Below, one piece after another: positions 36,038-46,940 of a stretch of 64,000 nt of DNA. The position numbers and the translations under genes were made by a program. Source of the DNA: Deinococcus deserti VCD115 (GTDB lineage Bacteria; Deinococcota; Deinococci; Deinococcales; Deinococcaceae); NCBI RefSeq assembly GCF_000020685.1, contig NC_012526.1:2396001-2460000 (forward strand). The letters run 5' to 3'. The notes under the pieces are model-generated. The model saw only the letters and a program-made list of their open reading frames with translations, made no database searches and was not told where the DNA came from. Numbering within the stretch: position 1 is the first letter of the stretch; every line of letters begins with the position of its first letter.

Positions 36038-37147
36038 TCATTGCGCGGCTGAGTGTGCTGAGGCCAGACCAGAAAGCCACCAGGTCAGGAAGGCCGGGAA
36101 TCTTGCAGCCCAGGCGGCCTCATCGTGCCAGTGGCCCTCAGCGATGGTGACCTGCACCTGGGCCACCCGCGGCTGCAGCCCTGCGCCCAGCTCGTGGGTC
36201 AGGTGGACCACCTCGGCCGCCTCGGCCACGGTATGGGCCTCGTGGTCTCCCATATCCAGCCACACGCGCATGTGCGGCGCGGCGCGGCCCTCCATCCAGC
36301 GCAGCAGGGCAAAATCATCCGGCCAGATCGCCGGGCTGAACACCCCCAGCGTGCCGAAGACGTCCGGACGCCGCAGGCCACCGTACAGCGTGACCAGCCC
36401 CCCAAAGGAGGACCCGGCCAGGGCGCGGCACTCCGGGGGTACCGGGCCGAACGCGTCCTCCAGGGCCGGCAGCAGCCCAGTCTCGATCCAGTCGAGGTAT
36501 TCGTCAGCTCCAGGCTTGAATTCGTTGAGTCTGAAGGCAAACGGCACGTAGCGGCGGCTGCGCTCGGCATTGACGCTCAGGGCCGCGATCAGGCAGGGAT
36601 ATCCAGCCTCAGCACGGGCCTGCGCCGCGTCTGCAGCCCTCCAGCTCTGCCCTGAGAAACTGGGAACCTCGTCAAATACATTCTGTCCGTCATGCATGAC
36701 CAGCAGGGGCAGATCACGGCCATCATGGCCTTCCGGCCACCACAGGCGCACGGTCTGCTCACCCCAGGGCGCCGTCAGATTCCACTCCATGCGCGGCGGT
36801 CTGGACTGACTGGGCCTGCCCTTGCCCTCGCGGTCGTCCTGCCAACCTTCCAGGTTCAGGGTCACCACACCTCCCTGTTCCTGCACAGTCACAGTGTGCG
36901 CCGGGGCCCTCCCGCCCCAGGCGTCCCCTTCTTCCAGAATGTGGCCATCAGGAAGCTGCAGACGAACCTTGACGCTCAGCAGCGTCCCCGCAGCAAGCTC
37001 TGCGTCCAGCATTGCGCCCTCGCCGCTCTGGTCGAAGGTCCAGCCCTCAGGATTGCTGATCCAGCCGCGGTGTTCGCCGGTCAGGAACAGGGTACCCGGC
37101 GGCGTGCCGGGAGGCAGGGCCGGAATCAGAAACCGCAGGTGAGCCAT
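36038..37147 (-). CDS. Putative alpha/beta-hydrolase esterase (PF00756 type)
   Basis: A 369-residue protein. Residues 1-120 form a beta-rich domain (LFLTGEHRGWISNPEGWTF, VKVRLQLPDGHILEEGDAWGG) resembling the N-terminal immunoglobulin-like part of enterochelin-esterase and glucan-binding modules. The hydrolase domain follows: LLVMHDGQNVFDE, nucleophile Ser in ALAGSSFGGLVTLYGGL, Asp in WLDMGDHE, His in IAEGHWHDEAAW. It should hydrolyse an ester, but the substrate is unknown. The ATG at 37147 is preferred, since the frame upstream reads through the mdh terminator. Confidence 0.86.
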   Translation of the reverse strand: MAHLRFLIPALPPGTPPGTLFLTGEHRGWISNPEGWTFDQSGEGAMLDAELAAGTLLSVKVRLQLPDGHILEEGDAWGGRAPAHTVTVQEQGGVVTLNLEGWQDDREGKGRPSQSRPPRMEWNLTAPWGEQTVRLWWPEGHDGRDLPLLVMHDGQNVFDEVPSFSGQSWRAADAAQARAEAGYPCLIAALSVNAERSRRYVPFAFRLNEFKPGADEYLDWIETGLLPALEDAFGPVPPECRALAGSSFGGLVTLYGGLRRPDVFGTLGVFSPAIWPDDFALLRWMEGRAAPHMRVWLDMGDHEAHTVAEAAEVVHLTHELGAGLQPRVAQVQVTIAEGHWHDEAAWAARFPAFLTWWLSGLASAHSAAQ

Positions 37148-37169
37148 GGCCCGATTCAAGCATGCAAAG

Positions 37170-37204
37170 AAAAAAAGGGGTGAGACCCGCAGGCCCCACC
37201 CCTT
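37170..37204 (-). terminator. Terminator of mdh
   Basis: On the minus strand AAGGGGTG pairs with CACCCCTT (8 bp plus inner G-C pairs), followed by seven U residues, 15 bases past the mdh stop. Confidence 0.88.
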
Positions 37205-37219
37205 CTTCACCCTGAGTTG

Positions 37220-38212
<993 letters not shown>

Positions 38213-38315
38213 GGGTATCCCTCCTGAGGATGCCATCTGTGTAATGGCTGTTCGCCTCACAATACTGCCCCTGCCTCCCAGCCGGCCGAGAGTTCCTGTC
38301 GGGGGAACAGGGGTG

Positions 38316-39137
<822 letters not shown>

Positions 39138-39143
39138 AGTCTG

Positions 39144-39149
39144 AGGCTA
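39144..39149 (-). promoter_or_regulatory. Leaderless -10 box of the enoyl-CoA hydratase gene
   Basis: TAGCCT on the minus strand ends six bases before the ATG at 39137. Confidence 0.65.
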
Positions 39150-39302
39150 ACCTCCTTGTCCTGCACAGGTATTCACGTCGGTTTTAGGCGCGTCGCCAGC
39201 CGAGGGTGCGGCCAGTAGCAGACTGGCCGACAGGATTCAAAGGCCCGAGATGAATCTGACCCGTTCATGACCTTACATGGGGACCCATGCTTCTGACTCG
39301 CC

Positions 39303-39308
39303 TATAGT
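39303..39308 (+). promoter_or_regulatory. Leaderless -10 box of the O-antigen ligase-like gene
   Basis: TATAGT fits TANNNT and ends six bases before the GTG at 39315, which decides this start over the TTG at 39309. Confidence 0.6.
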
Positions 39309-39314
39309 TTGCAG

Positions 39315-40841
39315 GTGCACGCTACCTCCAAGGCCAGACCAACTTCTGCCTTCTGGATCCGGCCCTGGCTGGCAGTCTTGCCAGTCCTTTATGTCATCTC
39401 CCCACTGGCCTTGCTGGCCCTGCCTCAGCTCAAACGCCTTCCTCGAATAATATGGTGGGTCTTAGGATTTTACGCAGTGAGCCAGCAAATCCCCGCACTT
39501 TTCGCCCCTGAGCCTCTGCTCGCCAGTGTTCTTGCGCTCGCCCGCACCCTGCTGATGTTCGGTCTAATAGGAGTCGGTGGCTCGCTAGGACAGGTGGCGG
39601 ATCTGAGGCGGCTGGGCTGGGGTTTGCTGATCGTGTACGCGACCGCGCTGGCCTACAGTCTGCTGGGCAGCACAGACATCCTGATCAGCCGTCTGAACCA
39701 TCCTTACATGACCCCAATCACCTTGGGGCTGACAGGCGCCTTCGGAGTATGGCTGACATTATTCGCACCAGGAAAACTAGTCTGGAGGGTCCCGCTCGGT
39801 GTGCTGGCGCTCAGCGTGCTGTTGCTTTCCGGAAGCCGCGGACCGCTGGCCGCCGCTTTGCTAGGAGCCGTGGCCGGGTTCATGATCCGGCAAGGGCGGC
39901 GGGTAGCGGCGGGAGTCGCAGCCGGGGTGGCACTGCTTGCAGGCAGCTTTTACCTGGGGCAACGTCTGGAGGTGAGCGCCATCACCCGGCTGGGCAGCGC
40001 AGATACCACCGGGCGCGACGTCATCTGGTTCAATACCTTGAGCGTGATCCGCAGCGAGCCCTGGAGCGGGGTGGGCAGCTACCGACTTGGCACCCGCTTG
40101 GCTTCCCCTGGCGGGAACTGCGAGCTCTTTGCGTCAGCGAGCGGCGAGGTGCAAGCCTGCCCCAACTGGGTCACTTCGCTCGGCAACCCCTGGCTGATCG
40201 CACACAACATTTCCTTACAACAGTTGGCCGAAACCGGTCCGCTGGGCCTCCTAGGCCTGTTCGTGCTCCTGGTCACTGTAGCAGCCGCCACACTCCAGAG
40301 GCGGGACCCACTAGCCGTCGCAGTGATCTCTGGGCTGCTGGTAGCCACAGCCAACGACAACACCCTGCTTGTGCCCAGCCCCTTCTTTGCAGAAGTGTTC
40401 TGGGTGGTGGCAGGGATGCAGTTGGTGCGTCTTCAGGGTGTGGGTTGGGGAACTGGAGTTCTGCCGGCAATGCTGCTGCTCCTGCTGTCTTTTCCCCTGC
40501 TGGTGTCTGCCCTTCCTGCGACTGCCCCACCCGTTACAAGGCTGACGCTACTCAATGCCCTAACCAACATTAAGCGATCAAGCGATTACACAGCGTTTGT
40601 TCAGTTCGGCGCGCCTCCAGGAAGATACCGCGCTGTCTTGCGAAGCTGCCTAGCAAGCTGCTCGACTATTTCCACAGCGGTCTTCAGCGTTGTGGACGAG
40701 ACGTCCCCGGTGCTTCACTTGAGTGGCAATCTATACCCTGTGGCACGCCAGCGTCTGGAATTGTTGCTTTATCCTGGAAAGGCAGGTGCGCGCAGTCTGC
40801 CTATCGCAAAGCACACCTGGACTGTGCAGGTACAGCCTTGA
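39315..40841 (+). CDS. O-antigen ligase/polymerase-like membrane protein
   Basis: A protein of about 508 residues with 10-12 membrane helices in the first 390 residues. It resembles the WaaL/Wzy_C family: the long periplasmic loop between residues about 230 and 300 contains GRDVIWFNTLSVIRSEPWSG and WLIAHNISLQQLAETGPLGL, the typical RxxxW and HN-x-xLQ-x-xxExG region that handles the lipid-linked glycan. It should join glycan chains to an acceptor or to each other outside the membrane. The soluble C-terminal 110 residues form a beta domain of unknown role. It overlaps the next gene by four bases and faces the glycan operon. Confidence 0.82.
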   Translation: MHATSKARPTSAFWIRPWLAVLPVLYVISPLALLALPQLKRLPRIIWWVLGFYAVSQQIPALFAPEPLLASVLALARTLLMFGLIGVGGSLGQVADLRRLGWGLLIVYATALAYSLLGSTDILISRLNHPYMTPITLGLTGAFGVWLTLFAPGKLVWRVPLGVLALSVLLLSGSRGPLAAALLGAVAGFMIRQGRRVAAGVAAGVALLAGSFYLGQRLEVSAITRLGSADTTGRDVIWFNTLSVIRSEPWSGVGSYRLGTRLASPGGNCELFASASGEVQACPNWVTSLGNPWLIAHNISLQQLAETGPLGLLGLFVLLVTVAAATLQRRDPLAVAVISGLLVATANDNTLLVPSPFFAEVFWVVAGMQLVRLQGVGWGTGVLPAMLLLLLSFPLLVSALPATAPPVTRLTLLNALTNIKRSSDYTAFVQFGAPPGRYRAVLRSCLASCSTISTAVFSVVDETSPVLHLSGNLYPVARQRLELLLYPGKAGARSLPIAKHTWTVQVQP

Positions 40842-41674
40842 ATGGGTGGAAGGCCTTGACGGTGCTGCTGGCTCCGTCGTTAGCAGTGAGTATCTTTTTG
40901 TTCGGTTTGGCTCAGCGTCCCCAGCAGACGGCATCTCTTCAACTTGCTCTGCCTAACTTGAGCTGTACCCAACCGCCCAAATTCCGCGTCGGCTACCAGC
41001 GGGAAAGCAACGGCCTCCAGCCGCGGGACGGTGGGTTTTCGTTCCAGGGTCTCTCGTGGCTGGAGACGGACCTCTGTACCCCCGGTACCCTGATTCTGAC
41101 CGCCGCTGGCGAGGTGGCCGGTGGAGAAGCCCCTATCCTCGACGTCGCGCTGAACTCCAAGATGCTGACCCGCGAGTCTTTTGACCGGCAACGCACTGTG
41201 AGGTTACGGGTGCCCGAAGCGGGCCGCCTGACCCTGGGTTACTTCAACGATTATTACCGCTCGGATGCCCGCGTTGCCACGCTGGAAAACTTCAGTATGA
41301 AAGGGGACACATGTCGTACTTTGCAGGCGGTTGATGTGCCCCCGGAAACCGGCGGCGACTGGTCGCCTAGTACAGCGACCGCCACGCTTGTTGCGGCTGT
41401 TCCCATGACTGTGATCCCCTGCGGTTCAGGTGAACTCACGCTGCGTGTTGTGGGCCGGGCTGGTGGCAAGGTCTTTCCAGTGCTCAAATTTCAGCAGGGA
41501 GGCCGCACACTCCTACAAATCCCGACCCGTGAGACCCGAAAGGCCGTATTGCTGAAAGTCACGCCGGAACCGTTGACAGTCACACTGATCAATCCATATT
41601 TCAAGCAGCTAGCAGACCGGAATCTGCATATCAGACGACTGGAATTCCGCCCAGAGTCGCCCAGTTTGCCCTGA
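40838..41674 (+). CDS. Exported protein with two CBM60-like domains
   Basis: A 278-residue protein starting at a TTG that overlaps the previous stop (TTGA). Residues 4-26 are a signal peptide or anchor (KALTVLLAPSLAVSIFLFGLA). Two similar beta domains follow; each ends in a line like the xylan-binding CBM60 consensus: LTLGYFNDYYRSDARVATLENFSM (about 130-153) and LTVTLINPYFKQLADRNLHIRRLEF (about 246-270). CBM60 modules bind polysaccharide through calcium. The match is by eye. Placed in a glycan locus it may hold or guide the polymer. The 3' 44 bases overlap rmlD in antisense. Confidence 0.65.
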   Translation: MNGWKALTVLLAPSLAVSIFLFGLAQRPQQTASLQLALPNLSCTQPPKFRVGYQRESNGLQPRDGGFSFQGLSWLETDLCTPGTLILTAAGEVAGGEAPILDVALNSKMLTRESFDRQRTVRLRVPEAGRLTLGYFNDYYRSDARVATLENFSMKGDTCRTLQAVDVPPETGGDWSPSTATATLVAAVPMTVIPCGSGELTLRVVGRAGGKVFPVLKFQQGGRTLLQIPTRETRKAVLLKVTPEPLTVTLINPYFKQLADRNLHIRRLEFRPESPSLP

Positions 41675-42383
41675 GCGCTTGCCAACGGTCGGTATTCAAA
41701 GACACATCGGCGGGCAACGGTACCGTCACGTCTGCACGACGTCCCTCACGTACCGCAGGATTACGACGCCGGGCCAGATCAAACACGCTCTTACGCTCAG
41801 TTACGATATGCAGCACTGAATCAGGAATCTCCAGAGCGTGTAGCACAGCTTCCGCCACCAGCGGAGCGATAATATCCACGTAATCCTGGCCGGTATATAC
41901 GTCGCTGAACGCTACTGGATACTGGAACTCTCGAGGTCGGAAGCTGGTTCGCACGATCAGATGTTGGCCGGCCGTACGGGCAGCCTCCTCAGCCACCAGC
42001 TTAGTCAGGGCGTAATAGTTGACGGGGGGACCGGGGATATCCGTCTCACGATAATCACCCTGCGCGCCGCTGAATACGTAGTCGGTGCTGATCTGCACAA
42101 GCTTCGCCCCGACCTCATTGGCTGCCTGGGCCATATGCCGGGTGCCTTCCACATTCACCCGCCAGCAGGTCTCCCGGTCCTCTTCGGCACCGCCAACGTT
42201 GGTGTAGGCCGCCGCGTGGACAATCACTTCAGGGCGTTTGCACCACACCATTTCCAGCACCTGAGCAGAATTGGTTACATCAAGTTCCCGGCTGGATGGC
42301 GCGACGATATTCGGCAAAAGTGCCTGCAGCTCAGTACCCAGGCGGCCTCCCCCACCAGTCAGCAGGATGCGTGGAGCAGTCAC
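41631..42383 (-). CDS. rmlD: dTDP-4-dehydrorhamnose reductase (RmlD-like)
   Basis: A 250-residue extended SDR. It shows RILLTGGGGRLGTELQALLP (NAD(P) loop), VIVHAAAYTNVGGAEED, LVQISTDYVFSGAQGDYRETD, and the catalytic VNYYALTKLVAEE with Tyr and Lys; this is the RmlD pattern. It reduces dTDP-4-keto-L-rhamnose to dTDP-L-rhamnose, the last step after RmlA, RmlB and RmlC encoded at 55721-58190. It is a little shorter than usual (about 290). It is the last gene of the 18-kb operon, overlapping the dehydratase by four bases. Confidence 0.83.
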   Translation of the reverse strand: MTAPRILLTGGGGRLGTELQALLPNIVAPSSRELDVTNSAQVLEMVWCKRPEVIVHAAAYTNVGGAEEDRETCWRVNVEGTRHMAQAANEVGAKLVQISTDYVFSGAQGDYRETDIPGPPVNYYALTKLVAEEAARTAGQHLIVRTSFRPREFQYPVAFSDVYTGQDYVDIIAPLVAEAVLHALEIPDSVLHIVTERKSVFDLARRRNPAVREGRRADVTVPLPADVSLNTDRWQALRANWATLGGIPVV

Positions 42384-44206
42384 TGCACCCTCCCGAACTT
42401 GTTCTCAGGAATTAAACGGTTCAGCATCTGGCGAATCGCCATATAATCCCCCTGCTCGGCGTAGTTTTGCAGCGCCCGAACGTCACGCCCGATAGTATGC
42501 GGATTAACCAGTCCCAACTGCGCGCTGTAAATCTCACTGTGGGTGGTCGCGCCCACGCCCTCACCGCTGGTCAGCAGTTCCTCATAGAGCTTCTCACCGG
42601 GGCGAATACCGCTGTACACGACATCCACGTTACGGGCGCCGCTGAGGCGAATCACGTCATGTGCCAGGTCCGAGATCTTGACCGGATCGCCCATATTCAG
42701 CACGTAAACTTTGCCGTTCTCGGCCAGCCCCCCTGCCTGAAGCACGAGCCGCGCCGCTTCCGGTATGGTCATAAAGTAGCGCACCATTTCCGGGTGCGTC
42801 ACGGTGATAGGACCGCCCGCACGAATCTGAGCCATAAAGGTTGGCACCACACTGCCCCGGCTGCCCAACACGTTGCCGAAGCGCACCGACACGAAAGCTT
42901 GGCCCTCGCGGGCGCGGGCGGCTCCAGCAGATACCACCATCTCGGCGACGCGCTTGGAGGCGCCCATGATGCTGGTCGGGTTGACTGCCTTGTCGGTTGA
43001 TACATTGACAAGGCGTCCCACCCCAAACTCCAGACACAGTTCCACCACGTTCTGAGTCCCAATGACGTTGTTGAGAATGGCTTCAGAGGGTGTTTCTTCC
43101 ATCAATGGCACGTGCTTATGGGCCGCTGCATGAAATATGACTTCAGGGCGATAGCGCTCAAACACGGCGCGCAGTCGGGCCTCATCACGGACGTCGCCGA
43201 TCAGGCCCACCTGGTCGATATCCGGCCAGTTGCGAATCAACTCCTGCTGAATCCCAAAGATGCTGTTCTCGCCCCGCCCGAACAGCAGGATCTTGGCGGG
43301 GGTAAAGCTGACCAGTTGCCGCACAAGCTCGGAACCAATGCTGCCCCCTGCGCCGGTGACCAGCACCACCCGGCCACGCAGGTATCCTGCGATCTCGTTA
43401 GTATTGAGTTGCACAGGTGGACGTCGAAGAAGGTCTTCTAGGTTTACATCTCGAATTTGCTGAAGGTTAACGTCTCCTGACAAAATCTCAAAGACACCAG
43501 GAATGATGCGATACCGCAACTCCGCGTCGCGCGCGAGGTCGACCACGTGACGCACAAAGTCTCCGGTTGCCGAAGGCACGGCGATCAGGATCTCCTGCGC
43601 TTCCTCACGCTTGGCGACATCAACGAGGTCGTCTACTCGCCCAAACACCGGCAGCCCCAACAACCGTTTACGTATCTTGCCCGGTTCGTCATCCAGAAAG
43701 CCGATGGCATCCAGGCCCGCTTCAGGGTGGCGCTGCATCTCACGGGCGATTAGGGTCCCTGCCTCCCCAGCACCAACGATCAGGACCCGCTGGCGCTGAG
43801 GGGAGGACCGAAGCCGAGCTCGCTCATTGGTCAGTCGAGCGACCAACCGAACTCCACCCATCATCAAAAAGCCTAGCAGGCCAGCCAACACCGGCACACT
43901 GCGCGGCAGTTGCAGCCAGGTCTGAAACACGAAGCCGAGCGCGAACATCACCAGTGTGGCGAGCGCGACCGCCCGAGCCAGCAAGTTAAGGTCTAGCACG
44001 CCGACTCGCTGCCAGGTCTGCCGGTGCAGGCCGTAGCGGGCCTCAAGCGCCGCCATCACAAGAACGCTGAGCAGCAGATAACTCCAGACATTAACTGGAA
44101 TTCCCGCAGTAATCAGGCCCGGCTTGCGAAATGCATAGGCGAGTACTCCCGACGATCCCCAGAGGACAAGGTCTAGCAGGAATTTGGAGACGGTCAGATT
44201 CATCAA
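42380..44206 (-). CDS. WbpM/CapD-type NDP-sugar 4,6-dehydratase, membrane-bound
   Basis: A 608-residue protein with four N-terminal membrane helices (to about residue 125), a first Rossmann domain (RVLIVGAGEAGTLIAREM, CoA/NAD-binding-like) and a second SDR catalytic domain from about 285 (VVLVTGAGGSIGSELVRQL). The active-site region reads LVNVSTDKAVNPTSIMGASKR, with Met in place of the usual Tyr, the mark of WbpM/FlaA1/PglF. It should turn UDP-GlcNAc into the 4-keto-6-deoxy sugar, precursor of FucNAc/QuiNAc. Start is TTG 44206 or ATG 44203, with AGGAG upstream. A 96-base AT-rich gap before it could hold an internal promoter. Confidence 0.9.
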   Translation of the reverse strand: MMNLTVSKFLLDLVLWGSSGVLAYAFRKPGLITAGIPVNVWSYLLLSVLVMAALEARYGLHRQTWQRVGVLDLNLLARAVALATLVMFALGFVFQTWLQLPRSVPVLAGLLGFLMMGGVRLVARLTNERARLRSSPQRQRVLIVGAGEAGTLIAREMQRHPEAGLDAIGFLDDEPGKIRKRLLGLPVFGRVDDLVDVAKREEAQEILIAVPSATGDFVRHVVDLARDAELRYRIIPGVFEILSGDVNLQQIRDVNLEDLLRRPPVQLNTNEIAGYLRGRVVLVTGAGGSIGSELVRQLVSFTPAKILLFGRGENSIFGIQQELIRNWPDIDQVGLIGDVRDEARLRAVFERYRPEVIFHAAAHKHVPLMEETPSEAILNNVIGTQNVVELCLEFGVGRLVNVSTDKAVNPTSIMGASKRVAEMVVSAGAARAREGQAFVSVRFGNVLGSRGSVVPTFMAQIRAGGPITVTHPEMVRYFMTIPEAARLVLQAGGLAENGKVYVLNMGDPVKISDLAHDVIRLSGARNVDVVYSGIRPGEKLYEELLTSGEGVGATTHSEIYSAQLGLVNPHTIGRDVRALQNYAEQGDYMAIRQMLNRLIPENKFGRVQ

Positions 44207-44302
44207 TATCTCATCTCCTACCAGTTAGCAAAAATGATCCAGCTTATCGCGTTGTGTAAAGGGACCTATATCAAAGTACGCTGTGACACCGCACCCAATA
44301 TC

Positions 44303-44908
44303 TTAATACGCTCCATGCGCCTTAAAAACTCGACGTACAGTATATATCAACAGAATCAGGTCGGTTAAGAGCCCTTGGTGTCGCAGATAGAGGATATCTT
44401 GGCGAATCTTCTCAGCGTCAGATAGATCATCACGCCCGGTGATCTGCGCCAGACCAGTGATACCTGGACGCAGCCTGTGAACACCTGCACTTTCTCTGCC
44501 GCGTAATACGACACTTTGCGTTAGAAGAGCTGGGCGTGGCCCCACCAAGCTCATTTCGCCTCGCAGGACGTTAAGCAATTGGGGCAGCTCGTCAAGACTG
44601 GTCCGCCGCAGCATCGGCCCTAGGCGCGTGTAAGGACTGAGGCCTAAGCGGCGCATTTCTTCAGTCGAGACATTCGGAGTGTTGCGTTTCATGGTACGGA
44701 ACTTGTAAATCGTGAAAGGTCGATGCCAACGCCCGGCGCGTTGCTGCCGGAAAATCACCGGACCGGGGTCATCCACGAAGATAGCCAGTGCGACCAGCAC
44801 CATAATAGGCGACAGTACAACGAGGCCCAGCGCTGCAAGTACTTGATCCCCAGCGAGCTTGAACGGTTCGTAAAAGATTGCACGGATCTGGAGGTTCTGA
44901 GACTTCAC
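44303..44908 (-). CDS. Initiating sugar-phosphate transferase (PglC type)
   Basis: A 201-residue monotopic phosphoglycosyl transferase that puts the first sugar phosphate on undecaprenyl phosphate. It has the re-entrant hydrophobic helix near residues 22-44 (LAALGLVVLSPIMVLVALAI), then DDPGPVIFRQQRAG, FTIYKFRTM, the catalytic DELPQLLNVLRGEMSLVGPRP region and RPGITGLAQITGRD. Being the short form, without the extra helices of WbaP/WcaJ, it matches PglC. It begins the assembly of the lipid-linked repeat unit of this locus. It overlaps the next upstream gene by four bases (ATGA). Confidence 0.92.
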   Translation of the reverse strand: MKSQNLQIRAIFYEPFKLAGDQVLAALGLVVLSPIMVLVALAIFVDDPGPVIFRQQRAGRWHRPFTIYKFRTMKRNTPNVSTEEMRRLGLSPYTRLGPMLRRTSLDELPQLLNVLRGEMSLVGPRPALLTQSVVLRGRESAGVHRLRPGITGLAQITGRDDLSDAEKIRQDILYLRHQGLLTDLILLIYTVRRVFKAHGAY

Positions 44909-45792
44909 AATAGACCCACTTGGCGCAGTCGCGCGACTTCCTGCGCAATACCAACGGTAAAGGGCCGGGGCGCGTACCCCAGCTCACGCTGCGAGGCGCT
45001 GATATCAAAAGCCTTGTCCTCCTGGAGACGAATCACCTGCTCCCGCTTAACCGGAAATTGCGGTATCCGCTCTAGCACCCCGGCCAGGGCGGCCACCGGG
45101 CCCTCTGGGATAAAGAGCATCGCTCCACGGCGTCCAACCGCCTGGAATGCCTCGTCAACGATCTGACGGTAAGGCAGGGGCCGCGGTCCAGCCAGATTGA
45201 ATTCGCCCCGTGCGTCCCTCACGACCGCCTGAGCGATACCTTCTGCCAGATCGTCCACGTGCACCGGCTGCATTAAGGCGCGCCCGCTGCCGAAAACTGG
45301 GTACACCGGCACACGGGCGATGAACCGCAGCAGCTTGTGCATGTTGTGATCACGCTCGTTCCCGTAGATCATGCTGGGCCGTAGTAGTGTAACCTTCAGC
45401 GGACTACGCCGCATCTCGTCTTCGATTTCGCGGTAGAGCGCTGAGTACGAATGGTGCTTCGAGAACACGCCAGTCGTCGTGACGCAAAAAGCCCGGGTGA
45501 TCCCTACTCCTGCCAGGGCAGGAAGCATTGAGCGGGCATGACGCAGATTGGCTGTCTCAAGCAGTACATCCGTGGGGCGCACTACATTCAGATAGGTCGC
45601 TGGAGTGTCCAGATCGCAGACGTGCCAGAGCACCCCTAAATCCGCCAGTGCCGCCGTATCGCTGCTAGCACGGACCAGCGCCATAATGGGCCGTTCAGGT
45701 TCAAGCTCTCGTAAGCGGTGCAGCGTCGCCAAGCCGGTATTGCCTGTCGCCCCAGTCATGAGCAATCTGAAAATCGGCGAGCCAACAGTCAT
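44905..45792 (-). CDS. Atypical NAD-dependent epimerase/reductase
   Basis: A 295-residue protein with the Rossmann loop RLLMTGATGNTGLATLHRL near the start and the SDR segments LRPSMIYGNERDHNM and QPVHVDDLAEGIAQAV. At the place of YxxxK it reads SYSALYREIEDEM, so the catalytic Lys is missing and the protein belongs to atypical, NmrA-like SDRs. From its position beside a WbpM-type dehydratase and a PglC-type transferase a 4-keto reductase role (WbpV-like) is tempting but not supported by the catalytic residues. It overlaps both neighbours by four bases. Confidence 0.75.
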   Translation of the reverse strand: MTVGSPIFRLLMTGATGNTGLATLHRLRELEPERPIMALVRASSDTAALADLGVLWHVCDLDTPATYLNVVRPTDVLLETANLRHARSMLPALAGVGITRAFCVTTTGVFSKHHSYSALYREIEDEMRRSPLKVTLLRPSMIYGNERDHNMHKLLRFIARVPVYPVFGSGRALMQPVHVDDLAEGIAQAVVRDARGEFNLAGPRPLPYRQIVDEAFQAVGRRGAMLFIPEGPVAALAGVLERIPQFPVKREQVIRLQEDKAFDISASQRELGYAPRPFTVGIAQEVARLRQVGLL

Positions 45793-46940
45793 AGCTCACT
45801 CGTTACATCAAGCTTCATAATTTTTAACATTTCACTATTGACAAGGTGAACGTCATATTTTAAGCGGGCTTTTAATAGACTTGCTTCTGCCATCTCCTGT
45901 AAGGGCGCAGCCAACGAAGTAAAACTTTCCATAGCCTCAGCAAGCGCCTGAGCATCACCTATAGGCACTAGCAAGCCATTGACGCCTGGCTCCACCGTCT
46001 CACGACAACCTGGCGCATCCGTTGTGATAACCGGTCGCCCAGTTGCGAGGGCCTCCAAGGTGCTCCGAGGCGTGCCCTCGCGATATGAAGGCAGAACAAA
46101 AACATGACTTTCGGCGAGCGCATCGCGAACATCTTGAAGTTCTCCAAGATATTGAATGTTGCCATCATCTACAAGCGTCTTCAACTCACTTGCCGATAAG
46201 GCAGATGGATTGTCATCCAGGGGTCCAGCGAGTTGAACCTTCACATTTATACCTTTCATTTTTAGAAGTGAAGCGGCCTGAACATACTCTCGTACACCTT
46301 TTTCTTTAATAAGGCGCGCAATCATCAAGAACTTAATAGGTGGACTTGCTGGGAGAGCACTGGCTTGATAGTGGTTCAAGTCGACACCACTCCCAGCCAC
46401 CAGCGCCGTCTGTGCTATGGACACCATCTTGCGTTTCAGGAAAAGCTCACGGTCATCAGGGTTCTGAAATATCACCTTTTTTACCCCTGAAAAGGCAATT
46501 CGGTAGAGAACACTAGCAACTATTGCCATTGTCCGCTGCTTGTACGAATTTCCAGTAAACACATGTCCCAATCCAGTGACAAGAGCATAGATATTATCTA
46601 CTCCAGCCCAACGGGCAGCCAACGCGCCGTAAATGTTCGGCTTAATGGCTGTAGTTAAGACATGCGTTGCTTTAGCATCTCGCAATAAATGATAAAGCTC
46701 TATGATTGTCCTGAGATCGCGACTTGGATTTAGGCCAGTGCGGTCCATAGAAAAGCTTTGATAGTCAACACCTATTTCGAGGAGTTGCATCCGTATTTCA
46801 GGATACTGACCAGGGGCCAATACTGTGACACGGCAACCTCCTGCTCTTATGGCCTTCAAGAGTGGAGCCCTAAAATTTATCAGCCAAGGAGCGTAGTGCG
46901 CTATCAAGACAACGTGAGGCCGACATGTAAACGGCGTCAT
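45789..46940 (-). CDS. GT4 glycosyltransferase (PglA-like)
   Basis: A 383-residue GT-B enzyme close to PglA/WbnH-type transferases that add the second sugar to an undecaprenyl-linked amino sugar. Seen are [39 protein letters not shown] with [50 protein letters not shown] and the donor-site Glu region [22 protein letters not shown]. The DNA is visibly richer in A and T than its neighbours, suggesting separate acquisition. It joins the flanking genes by four-base overlaps. Confidence 0.9.
   Translation of the reverse strand: MTPFTCRPHVVLIAHYAPWLINFRAPLLKAIRAGGCRVTVLAPGQYPEIRMQLLEIGVDYQSFSMDRTGLNPSRDLRTIIELYHLLRDAKATHVLTTAIKPNIYGALAARWAGVDNIYALVTGLGHVFTGNSYKQRTMAIVASVLYRIAFSGVKKVIFQNPDDRELFLKRKMVSIAQTALVAGSGVDLNHYQASALPASPPIKFLMIARLIKEKGVREYVQAASLLKMKGINVKVQLAGPLDDNPSALSASELKTLVDDGNIQYLGELQDVRDALAESHVFVLPSYREGTPRSTLEALATGRPVITTDAPGCRETVEPGVNGLLVPIGDAQALAEAMESFTSLAAPLQEMAEASLLKARLKYDVHLVNSEMLKIMKLDVTSEL

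Noticed and set aside
35499..36551. Plus-strand open frame over the cyclodeaminase and esterase genes
   Set aside because: It covers two genes with clear family motifs on the opposite strand and carries no recognisable protein pattern.
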